64,000 nucleotides of DNA from Actinoallomurus oryzae (GTDB lineage Bacteria; Actinomycetota; Actinomycetes; Streptosporangiales; Streptosporangiaceae), in contig NZ_BAABHF010000024.1 of the NCBI RefSeq assembly GCF_039541955.1, positions 124,001 through 188,000 of the forward strand. The letters run 5' to 3'. Position 1 is the first letter of the stretch, and every line of letters begins with the position of its first letter. The notes under the pieces are model-generated. The model saw only the letters and a list, made by a program, of their open reading frames with translations, searched no databases and was not told the DNA's origin. The translations under genes were made by a program, and so were the position numbers. Positions 24,912 to 32,644 of this stretch are shown here, one piece after another.

Positions 24912-25820
24912 TTAGTGAAAGTGGTCCCATCCGCCGGCTCCGTACGGCCGTCCGTCCACCGTGACGCCCGCGGGACCGGCGACCGCACGTCCGATGACCT
25001 GCCATTCCGCGGGCAGCGCCGCCTCCTGCGGAAACGTCGCCGCGAATGCGTGATCTTCACCACCCGTGAGCGCCAGCCGCCGCGCGTCCGGCACGGGCGG
25101 ACCGGGCACGGCGTCGCCGACGAGCTCGATCCGTACGCCGCTCGCCTCGGCGATGTGCCCGAGGTCCTGGACGAGGCCGTCGCTGACGTCGAGCATCGCC
25201 GTGGCCCCGAGCTCACGGGCGCGCAGGGCCGCGGCGTACGGCGGGCGCGGGCGGCGGTGGGCGCCGACCAGGGCGGCCGGCTCGCGCAACCCGCGCTCGA
25301 GCAGCTCGACGCCGGCCTGCGCGTGGCCGAGCCGCCCGCAGACCGCGACGACGTCGCCGGGACGCGCGCCCGCGCGGGTGAGCGGCGGGCCGTCCAGTGC
25401 GCCCATGGCCGTCACGGCGAGCAGCACCGTCTCGGCGCGGACGATGTCGCCGCCCGCGATCGACGCCTCGACCTGCGCCGACTCGTCGCGCATCCCGTCG
25501 CACAGGGCCTCCACCCAGGCGACGTCGGTGTCGGGAGGAACGCCGAGGCCCACGAGCAGGGCCGTCGGCCGGGCGCCCATCGCGACCACGTCGGCGAGAT
25601 TCTGGGCGGCCGCCTTGCGGCCGATGTCGTACGGCGGTGACCAGTCGCGGCGGAAGTGACGCCCCTCGACCAGCACGTCGGTGGTCGCGACCACCCGGCC
25701 GCCCGGCGCGGCGACGATCGCGGCGTCGTCGCCGGGTCCCAGCTCTACGGCGGGGCCGGGTGCGAGGCGCGCGGTGATCCGTGCGATGATTCCGAACTCG
25801 CCGAGTTCGCCGACGGTGAT
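24912..25820 (-). CDS. thiL: Thiamine-monophosphate kinase, apparent ATC start
   Basis: A 302-residue ThiL that makes thiamine diphosphate from thiamine monophosphate and ATP. GELGEFGIIARITARL begins the protein. GPGDDAAIV, TTDVLVEGRHF, the ADVVAMGARP segment, MLDVSDGLVQDLGHIA and LTGGEDHAF are the family's metal and nucleotide motifs. No ATG, GTG or TTG lies in frame at the right place. GGAGGT (25831-25826) is followed, after five bases, by ATC at 25820-25818, where relatives have ATG-ACC-GTC. A single C-for-G change or a genuine rare start explains this. The next in-frame GTG would delete the GDD motif. It is divergent from the Lrp-like gene. Confidence 0.88.
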   Translation of the reverse strand: MTVGELGEFGIIARITARLAPGPAVELGPGDDAAIVAAPGGRVVATTDVLVEGRHFRRDWSPPYDIGRKAAAQNLADVVAMGARPTALLVGLGVPPDTDVAWVEALCDGMRDESAQVEASIAGGDIVRAETVLLAVTAMGALDGPPLTRAGARPGDVVAVCGRLGHAQAGVELLERGLREPAALVGAHRRPRPPYAAALRARELGATAMLDVSDGLVQDLGHIAEASGVRIELVGDAVPGPPVPDARRLALTGGEDHAFAATFPQEAALPAEWQVIGRAVAGPAGVTVDGRPYGAGGWDHFH

Positions 25821-25883
25821 GACCCACCTCCAGTGAAGACACGGTACGGTGACCGTCAGATTGGCTGTCCCAGGGAGGACGTG

Positions 25884-26117
25884 ATGGTGCAGGCCTACAT
25901 CCTCATCCAGACCGAGGTCGGCAAGGCCGCCGAGGTGGCCGGTGAGATCTCCGGCATCCCGGGCGTGACCCTGGCCGAAGACGTCACCGGCCCGTACGAC
26001 GTCATCGTCCGAGCCGAGGCGAACAACGTCGACGAGCTGGGCAAGCTCGTCGTCGCGTCGATCCAGTCGGTGGAGGGGATCACGCGCACACTGACCTGCC
26101 CCATCGTCCACATCTGA
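25884..26117 (+). CDS. Stand-alone AsnC/Lrp ligand-binding (RAM) domain protein
   Basis: A 77-residue protein, MVQAYILIQTEVGKAAEVAG onward, that consists only of the alpha-beta RAM domain of Lrp/AsnC regulators. It lacks the DNA-binding helix-turn-helix. Such proteins form dimers or octamers that bind amino acids and may modulate full-length Lrp proteins. The ATG at 25884 has GGGAGG six bases upstream. It is divergent from thiL and four bases ahead of the alternative start of the DUF3515 gene, so those two are probably co-transcribed. This thiL/Lrp/DUF3515 cluster is common in actinobacteria. Confidence 0.88.
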   Translation: MVQAYILIQTEVGKAAEVAGEISGIPGVTLAEDVTGPYDVIVRAEANNVDELGKLVVASIQSVEGITRTLTCPIVHI

Positions 26118-26148
26118 GCCGGTGTCCCTCCCGCCGTCAGTCTGCACC

Positions 26149-26604
26149 ATGAGGCGCGCTCTGACGGCGGGCGGTGTGCTCCTCCTGCTCACCGGGTGCG
26201 GCACCGGAGCCGTCGAGGTCCCCGTGCCGCGACCGCCCGCGGCGATCGCGTCCGTGTGCCGGAGCCTCCGTGACCGGCTGCCCGCGAAGGTCCACGGCAA
26301 GTCCCGGCGCGCCACGTCGCCGAAGTCGCCGCTCGTCACGGCCTGGGGCTCGCCCGCGATCGTGGTGCGCTGCGGCGTGCCCCGCCCCACCGCGCTGAAG
26401 CCCACCTCGGAGCTGGTGGTGGTCAACGGCGTCAACTGGCTGCCGGTGCCCGCGGACCGCCCGGTCACGTTCACCGCCGTCGGACGCCGGGCGTACGTCG
26501 AGGTGACCGTGCCCGGGGCGTACGAGCCGCCGGGCGACGTGCTGATCGAGCTGGCCGGCCCGATCAAGACGGCGGTCCCCGCCAACCCCGACGGCTCCCT
26601 GTGA
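26149..26604 (+). CDS. DUF3515 lipoprotein
   Basis: A 151-residue lipoprotein: the signal MRRALTAGGVLLLLTGC ends in a lipobox with the acylated Cys, followed by a soluble domain with two further cysteines (VCRSL, VRCGV) and a WLPVPAD segment typical of DUF3515. The function of the family is unknown. A GTG at 26122 is an alternative start nine codons upstream; neither has a clear ribosome site. The last 45 bases and stop codon are duplicated downstream. Confidence 0.8.
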   Translation: MRRALTAGGVLLLLTGCGTGAVEVPVPRPPAAIASVCRSLRDRLPAKVHGKSRRATSPKSPLVTAWGSPAIVVRCGVPRPTALKPTSELVVVNGVNWLPVPADRPVTFTAVGRRAYVEVTVPGAYEPPGDVLIELAGPIKTAVPANPDGSL

Positions 26605-26674
26605 TCGCTCCCTTCGAGCCGGCCGATCCGATCAAGACGGCGCTCGCCGCCGGCCCCGACGGCTCCCTGTGATC
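26560..26674 (+). repeat. 47 bp direct repeat of a gene 3' end
   Basis: Copies at 26560-26606 and 26628-26674 begin CCGATCAAGACGGCG and end GACGGCTCCCTGTGATC, differing at about four positions. Copy 1 is the end of the DUF3515 gene with its TGA. Copy 2 reproduces those codons and a TGA in the 3' region, touching the stop codon of the convergent GH65 gene at 26673. Confidence 0.8.
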
Positions 26675-29015
26675 ACTCCCCGCGGCGCCGGGGCGCGCGC
26701 CCGCGCGGCTGGGTGGGCGTGGGCCGGATCGGCGGCGGCGTCACCGGGCGGCTGACCGCTCCGCCGTCCAGCGCCACGCGCTCGCCGCCGTGGGTGATCT
26801 CCAGCGGGGCGCCGTCGAGGAGCTCGTACACGGCCTGGTGCGCGGTGACGGTGACCTTCAGCCGGCGTCCGCGATACCGCACGCGGAAGGCCAGCCGGGT
26901 GATCCCGCCGGGCAGCCGCGGGGTGAACGCGAGCGTGTCGTCGTCCACCCGCATCCCGCCGAGGCCGCCGACCAGGGCGGTCCAGGCCCCGGCGAGGGAG
27001 GCGATGTGCAGCCCGTCGCGCGTGTTGTGCTCCAGGTCGTCCAGGTCCATCAGCGCGGCCTCGCCCAGGTAGTCGTGGGCCAGGTCGAGATGGCCGGTCT
27101 CGGCCGCCATCACCGCCTGGGTGCAGGCCGACAGCGACGAGTCCCGGACCGTCAGCGCCTCGTAGTAGGCGAAGTTGCGCGCCTTCTGCTCGGGGGTGAA
27201 GGCGTCGCCGCGCAGGTGCATGGCGAGCACGAGATCCGCCTGCTTGACGACCTGCTTGCGGTAGATGTCGAAGTAGGGGAAGTTCAGCATCAGCGGATAC
27301 TGGTCCGGCCCGGTCGACTCGAAGTCCCACGGCGCGTGCTCGGTGAAGCCCTCGCTCTGCGGGTGCACCTGGAGCCGCCGGTCGTACGGGATGTGCATGT
27401 CGGCCGCCGCGTCGCGCCACGACGCGGTCTCCTCGTCGGTCACGCCGAGGCGTTCGGCCTGCTCCGGGTGGCGTTCGGCCAGGTCCGCGGCGGCCTGGAG
27501 GTTCCGCTGGGCCATGAGGTTGGTGTAGACGTTGTTGTCGGCGATGGCGCTGTACTCATCCGGCCCGGTCACGCCGTCGATGCGGAAGCGCCCCTGGGCG
27601 TCGTGGTGGCCGAGGCTGCGCCACAGCCGCGCGGTCTCCACCAGCAGTTCGAGGCCGTAGTCGCGGGCGAACGCCTCGTCGCCGGTGGCCGACAGGTAGC
27701 GCACGACCGCGTAGGCGATGTCGGCGCCGATGTGGAACGCCGCCGTGCCGGCCGGCCAGTACCCGGAGCACTCGTCGCCCTGGATCGTGCGCCACGGGAA
27801 GGTGGCCCCCTCCAGCCCGAGCTGCCGGGCGCGCGCCCGGGCGTTGTCGAGCGTCGAGTGCCGCCACCGCAGCGCGTCCGCGACGGCGCGCGGCTGGGTG
27901 AAGGTGAGCACGGGCAACACGAACGACTCGGTGTCCCAGAACGTGTGGCCGTCGTACCCGGGCCCGGTCAGGCCCTTGGCGGCGATGGGGCGGCGCTCGC
28001 CCCGCGCCCCGGCCTGCAGGACGTGGAACAGCGCGAAGCGCACCGCCTGCTGCACCTCGGCGTCGCCGTCGACCTCGACGTCGGCCCCCGCCCAGAAGTC
28101 GTCGAGGTACTCCCGCTGCTCACGCAGCAGCCCCTCCCAGCCGGTGAGCCTCGCCGCCGCCAGGGCGGCGATGACCTGGTCGTGCAGGGCGGGCCGTGAC
28201 CGCTGGCTGGACCAGCCGTAGGCCAGGTACTTGATGATGCGCAGCCGCCGGCCCGGCTCCAGGCGCGTGGCGACCGTGACGCGGCCGACGTCGTTGAGGA
28301 CCCCCGTGTCGATCGTGCCGTCGGGGCAGTCGATCTCGTGGCCCATCGCGGCGCCGACGCGCAGGCCGCTCTCCCGGGTGCAGTGCACCATGACGACGCT
28401 CTGGTCGGTGGCGGCGCACTCCTCGGGGGCGAGGGGCGACTCGAGGGACGCCGCGGCGCGCGGGTCCTTGCCCGCCGTCGGCAGCGTCTCGTTGGCGACC
28501 AGCTCCGACTGCACGACGATGCGCACCGGCTGGTCGACCGCCTCGACCTCGTAGCAGATCGCCGCGACGGCGCGCTGCACGAGGGAGACGAGACGGACGG
28601 AGGTCACGCGTACGGTGTCGTCGGCCGGAGAGGTCCATTCGGCCTTGCGCGTCAGCGTGCCGGCCCGCAGGTCCAGCAGGCGTTCGTGCGAGCGCAGCTC
28701 GCCGTACCGGACGTCGAACGGCTCATCGTTGACCAGCAGCCGGAACAGCTTGCCGTTGGTGACGTTGATGACCGTCTGCCCGGACTCGGGGTACCCGTAG
28801 CCGGCCTCGGCGTACGGCAGCGGCCGCAGCTCGTAGACCGAGTTGAGGTAGGTGCCCGGCAGCCCGTGCGGCTCTCCCTCGTCGAGGTTGCCGCGCAGCC
28901 CGACGTGGCCGTTGGACAGGGCGAACACCGACTCGCTCTGCGCGAGCGTGTCGAGGTCCAGCTCCTGCTCGCGGACACACCACGGCTCGACGGCGTACGC
29001 GGCCTGCTTGATCAA
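26673..29015 (-). CDS. Glycoside hydrolase family 65 (disaccharide phosphorylase type)
   Basis: A 780-residue GH65 enzyme. The N-terminal beta-sandwich (to about 280) is followed by the (alpha/alpha)6 barrel with FWDTESFVLPVL, the catalytic acid in GVTGPDEYSAIADNNVYTN and FTEHAPWDFE, and a small C-terminal beta domain. The family phosphorolyses maltose, trehalose, kojibiose or nigerose to beta-glucose-1-phosphate plus glucose; the exact substrate cannot be read from sequence. The start is TTG at 29015, which overlaps the TGA of the beta-phosphoglucomutase-like gene. This coupling supports a phosphorylase, since the partner uses beta-glucose-1-phosphate. Confidence 0.88.
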   Translation of the reverse strand: MIKQAAYAVEPWCVREQELDLDTLAQSESVFALSNGHVGLRGNLDEGEPHGLPGTYLNSVYELRPLPYAEAGYGYPESGQTVINVTNGKLFRLLVNDEPFDVRYGELRSHERLLDLRAGTLTRKAEWTSPADDTVRVTSVRLVSLVQRAVAAICYEVEAVDQPVRIVVQSELVANETLPTAGKDPRAAASLESPLAPEECAATDQSVVMVHCTRESGLRVGAAMGHEIDCPDGTIDTGVLNDVGRVTVATRLEPGRRLRIIKYLAYGWSSQRSRPALHDQVIAALAAARLTGWEGLLREQREYLDDFWAGADVEVDGDAEVQQAVRFALFHVLQAGARGERRPIAAKGLTGPGYDGHTFWDTESFVLPVLTFTQPRAVADALRWRHSTLDNARARARQLGLEGATFPWRTIQGDECSGYWPAGTAAFHIGADIAYAVVRYLSATGDEAFARDYGLELLVETARLWRSLGHHDAQGRFRIDGVTGPDEYSAIADNNVYTNLMAQRNLQAAADLAERHPEQAERLGVTDEETASWRDAAADMHIPYDRRLQVHPQSEGFTEHAPWDFESTGPDQYPLMLNFPYFDIYRKQVVKQADLVLAMHLRGDAFTPEQKARNFAYYEALTVRDSSLSACTQAVMAAETGHLDLAHDYLGEAALMDLDDLEHNTRDGLHIASLAGAWTALVGGLGGMRVDDDTLAFTPRLPGGITRLAFRVRYRGRRLKVTVTAHQAVYELLDGAPLEITHGGERVALDGGAVSRPVTPPPIRPTPTQPRGRAPRRRGE

Positions 29016-29737
29016 AGCAGCTCCTCCAGATCCTTGACGACGACGTCCGCCCCGTGACGCCTCAGCGCCTCCGCCTGGCCGACGCGGTCCACGCCGACCA
29101 CGTGCGCGAAACCGCCCGCCCGGCCGGCCTCCACGCCCGCCAGGGCGTCCTCGAACACCACGGCCGCCGACGCCGGCACGCCGAGGGACTCCGCCCCGGC
29201 GAGGAACATGTCGGGCGCCGGCTTTCCGGCCAGCCCGCGCTCCTTGGCGGTCAGGCCGTCGACGCGTGCGTCGAACAGGTCGGCGATGCCCGCCGCGTCG
29301 AGGATCTGGGCGGTGTTGGCACTGGAGGAGACGACCGCGGTCCGGAGCCCGGCGTCCCGCGCGGCGCGGACGTAGCGGATCGACCCTGGATACACCTCCA
29401 CACCGTGCTCCCGCAGCTTCTCCAGCACCAGCGCGTTCTTGCGCGCGCTCAGCCCGTTGATCGTGGACGCGTCCGGCGGATCGTCCGGCGACCCCTCGGG
29501 CAGCTCGATGCCGCGCGACTCCAGGAACGAGCGGGTGCCGTCCTCGCGTCGCTTGCCGTCCACGTACTCGTCGTAGTCGGCCACCGGGTCGAACGGCGTG
29601 AACCCCTCGCCCTCACGCTCCCGGAGGAAGTCGTCGAACATCTGCTTCCACGCGGCGGCGTGGACGGTGGCGGTACGGGTCAGCACCCCGTCCATGTCGA
29701 ACAGGCACGCCGTAACGGCCTCCGGCAGTCCGAGCAC
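29012..29737 (-). CDS. Beta-phosphoglucomutase-family HAD phosphatase/mutase
   Basis: A 241-residue HAD enzyme. The nucleophile motif is LFDMDGVLTRTA. A helical cap follows (DYDEYVDGKRREDG), then VVSSSANT (motif II), GKPAPDMF and VFEDALAGVEAGRA (motifs III and IV). Beside a GH65 gene it probably converts beta-glucose-1-phosphate to glucose-6-phosphate. The GTG at 29737 is chosen because GGGGAGG lies five bases upstream; the open frame extends further without a ribosome site. Its TGA overlaps the TTG of the GH65 gene. Confidence 0.85.
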   Translation of the reverse strand: MLGLPEAVTACLFDMDGVLTRTATVHAAAWKQMFDDFLREREGEGFTPFDPVADYDEYVDGKRREDGTRSFLESRGIELPEGSPDDPPDASTINGLSARKNALVLEKLREHGVEVYPGSIRYVRAARDAGLRTAVVSSSANTAQILDAAGIADLFDARVDGLTAKERGLAGKPAPDMFLAGAESLGVPASAAVVFEDALAGVEAGRAGGFAHVVGVDRVGQAEALRRHGADVVVKDLEELL

Positions 29738-29853
29738 GTGTTCCTCCCCAGGATCGTCGAACGACACATGCTTACCCCATAGGGCCGTGTCAATCGCCGG
29801 TGACCCGGTGCCTGAGAGCCCGCGCGTACGGCGGCGCGCCGGCTTCAAGCGAC

Positions 29854-29901
29854 CGCCCGGAACCCTCACCGTCGCGAGCGGCGGGCACGGGGTTCCGGGC
29901 G
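29854..29901 (-). terminator. Terminator after the ABC permease
   Basis: CGCCCGGAACCC (29854-29865) pairs perfectly over 12 bp with GGGTTCCGGGCG (29890-29901). It lies 26 bases past the permease stop and closes the galactoside operon. Confidence 0.8.
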
Positions 29902-29926
29902 TTCTTCGAGGAACGGGCGCGGGTGC

Positions 29927-30949
29927 TCAGGTGGGCAGGCCGACCGCGCGCTCCCCGTTACGGCGCTGCTGGATGATGACCGCGACGACCAGGAGCGCGC
30001 CCTGGGCGACGTTCTGCCAGAACGTGTTGACGCCCACGACGTTGAGGCCGTTGTTCAGGGCGCCGAGGAGCAGCACCGCCAGCAGGGTGCCGCCGATGCC
30101 GCCCTTGCCGCCCTTGAGCGCGCAGCCGCCGAGGGCCGCGGCGGTGATCGACTGGAGCTCCAGCCCCTCGCTGCCGCTGGTCGGCTGGCCCGACCCGGTG
30201 CGCGCGGTCAGCACGATGCCGGCCACGGCCGAGACGATGCCCGCGAGCGCGTACACCGCGATGAGGTACTTGTTGATGTTGATCCCGGCCAGGCGCGCGG
30301 CGGTGTCGTTGCCGCCGATCGCGTAGACGTTGCGCCCGATGTCGGTGTATTTGAGCATCAGGTGGACGAGGACGGCGACCACGATCAGGATCCAGACCTG
30401 CACCGGGATGCCGGCGATCCGGCCGCGGGCGATGAAGATGAACAGGTCGTCGCCCAGGACGAAGCCCTGCGCCCGGCCGCCGGAGATGAGCTGGGCGACG
30501 CCCTTGTAGGCGGCGAGCCCGGCCAGCGTCGCGATGACCGGGTTGACCCGGCCGTACACGATGATCAGGCCGTTCACCACGCCGATCACGATGCCCAGCC
30601 CGACCGCGGCGGCCATCCCGAGGAACGGGTTGTGCCCGGTCGACATGAAGGCCATCGCGGAGATGACCGAGGCGACGCCGGTCTGCGAGCCGACGGAGAT
30701 GTCCATCGCGCCACAGATGATCACAACCGTCTGGACCACGGCCAGCAGCCCGGCCACGGTCGCGGCCTCGCCGATCACCTGGATGTTGTTCCAGGTGAGG
30801 TAGCCGGAGTTCAGCCAGGTGAAGATCGCGACGACGACGATGAGCGCGCCGATGAGGCTGATGTTCTGCGGCCCGACCGTGCTCAGGACACGGCGCGGCG
30901 CCGCCTCCTTCGGCGGCGTGTCCACCGGCTCGCGGGTGGCGGTTGTCAT
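29927..30949 (-). CDS. ABC sugar permease (RbsC type)
   Basis: A 340-residue inner-membrane permease with about eight to ten hydrophobic helices after a Pro-rich cytoplasmic N-terminus. AAALGGCALKGGKGGIGGTL near the C-terminus is the typical cytoplasmic loop that contacts the ATPase in RbsC/BPD_transp_2 proteins. Its ATG overlaps the TGA of the ATPase gene (30946-30949). It should form the homodimeric channel of a CUT2-type pentose/hexose importer with the ATPase and the binding protein at 34.9 kb. Confidence 0.92.
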   Translation of the reverse strand: MTTATREPVDTPPKEAAPRRVLSTVGPQNISLIGALIVVVAIFTWLNSGYLTWNNIQVIGEAATVAGLLAVVQTVVIICGAMDISVGSQTGVASVISAMAFMSTGHNPFLGMAAAVGLGIVIGVVNGLIIVYGRVNPVIATLAGLAAYKGVAQLISGGRAQGFVLGDDLFIFIARGRIAGIPVQVWILIVVAVLVHLMLKYTDIGRNVYAIGGNDTAARLAGININKYLIAVYALAGIVSAVAGIVLTARTGSGQPTSGSEGLELQSITAAALGGCALKGGKGGIGGTLLAVLLLGALNNGLNVVGVNTFWQNVAQGALLVVAVIIQQRRNGERAVGLPT

Positions 30950-32532
30950 TGCTGTCCCTCCGATAGCGACGTGGTCAGGTCCTCCGCCATGGCGAGGCCG
31001 AGAATGGCCTCCTCGGAAGCGTCGGCCCGGTCGAGTTCGCCGGTGATGCGGCCGTTCTGCATGACGATGATGCGATCGGCCAGTCCGAGCACCTCGGGGA
31101 GCTCGGACGAGATGACGAGGACGGCCACGCCCGAGCGGGCGAGGTCGTCGATGAGGTGGTAGATCTCGGCCTTGGCGCCCACGTCGATGCCGCGGGTGGG
31201 CTCGTCGAGGATGAGCACCTTCGGCTTGCGGGCCAGCCAGCGGGCGAGCACGACCTTCTGCTGGTTGCCGCCGGACAGCTTGCGCACCTCGTGCTCGATG
31301 TCCGGCGTGCGCACGTTGAGCCGGTCGACGTACTCCCGGGTCAGCCGGCGCTCTTCGGCGCGTCGGACGAAGCGGAAGCGGCGCAGCCGGTCCAGCACGA
31401 CGAGGGAGGTGTTGTCGCGCACCGAGCGTTCGAGCAGCAGCGCCTGGGCCTTGCGCTCCTCCGGGGCGTAGCCCATGCCGGCCCGTACGGCGTCGCCCGG
31501 CTGCCGCAGCCGCACGCGCCGGCCCTCGACCCGCACCTCCCCGGAGCGGATCGGCAGGTCGCCGACCAGCGCCCCCGCGAGCTCGGAGCGGCCCGCGCCG
31601 ACCAGACCGGCGAGGGCCACCACCTCACCGGCGTGCACGGTGAGGCTGATGTCTTGCACGTCGTCACTGGTGAGGTTGTCGACCTCCAGCACGACGTCGC
31701 CGGTGGCGGAGTGCTCACGGGAGAACATGGCCGACAGGTCGCGGCCGACCATCATCCGCACGATCTCGTTCTCGTCGGTCTCGGCCGCCTCGCGCACCCC
31801 GACCAGGCCGCCGTCGCGCAACACCGCGATGTGGTCGGCGAGCTGGAAGATCTCCTGCATCCGGTGCGAGACGTAGATGACGGCCAGGCCGTCCTCGCGC
31901 AGCCGGCGGATCAGCGCGAACAGCGCCTCGACCTCGTGCTCCGACAGCGACGACGTCGGCTCGTCGAACGCGATCACCTTCGCGTCCGTGGTCAGCGCCC
32001 GCAGGATCTCCACCAGCTGGCGCTGCGCGGGGGTGAGGCGGGAGCCGAGGGTGTCCGGGTCGATGACCCGCTCGAAGCCCAGGCGTTCGAGGTCGGCGCG
32101 TACGCGCCGGTTGAGGGTGGCGCGGTCGAGGGCGCGGCCGGCCCGGCGGGGCAGCGTGCCGAGGTAGACGTTCTCGGCCACCGAGACGTGCGGCACGATC
32201 TCGGGCTCCTGCGGGATGACGCGGATGCCGGCGTGCCGCGCGTCGGCCGGCGAGTGCAGGTTCAGCGGCTCGCCGTCGAGGATGATCTCTCCCTCGTCCG
32301 GCAGGTAGTCGCCGTTGATGATCTTGATGAGGGTGGACTTCCCGGCGCCGTTCTCGCCCATGAGGGCGGTCACCGCCCCGCCGGCGAAGTCCAGTGTGAC
32401 GTCGTTCAGGGCCCGTACGCCGGCGAACCGTTTGGAGATCCCCGCGACGCGCAACTCTGTCACGAGCCCTTTGTCGTCGGAGGGTGTGACGGCCGGGGCC
32501 GTGTCTTCGATTCCCTCGTCTCGCTCGGTCAC
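30946..32532 (-). CDS. ABC sugar ATPase with two nucleotide-binding domains (RbsA/MglA type)
   Basis: A 528-residue protein with two fused ABC domains. The first has GENGAGKSTLIK and LTPAQRQLVEI. The second has the degenerate P loop GLVGAGRSE and an intact LSGGNQQKVVLARWL with ILDEPTRGID. It energises a CUT2 sugar importer. The first 23 residues (MTERDEGIEDT...) are homologous to the leader peptide encoded just upstream, whose TGA overlaps this GTG (32532-32530). Conserved ATPase sequence begins at LVTELRVAGISKRF, where a GTG at 32463 is an alternative start. Thus a leader unit may be fused to this gene. Confidence 0.92.
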   Translation of the reverse strand: MTERDEGIEDTAPAVTPSDDKGLVTELRVAGISKRFAGVRALNDVTLDFAGGAVTALMGENGAGKSTLIKIINGDYLPDEGEIILDGEPLNLHSPADARHAGIRVIPQEPEIVPHVSVAENVYLGTLPRRAGRALDRATLNRRVRADLERLGFERVIDPDTLGSRLTPAQRQLVEILRALTTDAKVIAFDEPTSSLSEHEVEALFALIRRLREDGLAVIYVSHRMQEIFQLADHIAVLRDGGLVGVREAAETDENEIVRMMVGRDLSAMFSREHSATGDVVLEVDNLTSDDVQDISLTVHAGEVVALAGLVGAGRSELAGALVGDLPIRSGEVRVEGRRVRLRQPGDAVRAGMGYAPEERKAQALLLERSVRDNTSLVVLDRLRRFRFVRRAEERRLTREYVDRLNVRTPDIEHEVRKLSGGNQQKVVLARWLARKPKVLILDEPTRGIDVGAKAEIYHLIDDLARSGVAVLVISSELPEVLGLADRIIVMQNGRITGELDRADASEEAILGLAMAEDLTTSLSEGQQ

Positions 32533-32591
32533 GAGATCTCCTTCGTCGGCCTCATGACCGTGTCCTCGATCCCGTCGCTCCGCTCGGTCAT
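32529..32591 (-). CDS. Leader peptide of the ABC ATPase (MTERSDGIEDT unit)
   Basis: A 20-codon ORF, MTERSDGIEDT then VMRPTKEIS, from ATG 32591. Its TGA overlaps the GTG of the ATPase gene, in the sequence TCGTGA, with CGACGAAGGAG as the ribosome site. It closely resembles the two tandem units at 45743-45873. The conserved ORF and overlap suggest it couples translation of the downstream gene; translation itself is not proven. Confidence 0.6.
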   Translation of the reverse strand: MTERSDGIEDTVMRPTKEIS

Positions 32592-32644
32592 GGCAGGCCT
32601 TCGTGTCGTGGCGGGGCGGCCGGTGAGCCGCCCCGCCGGATGGG

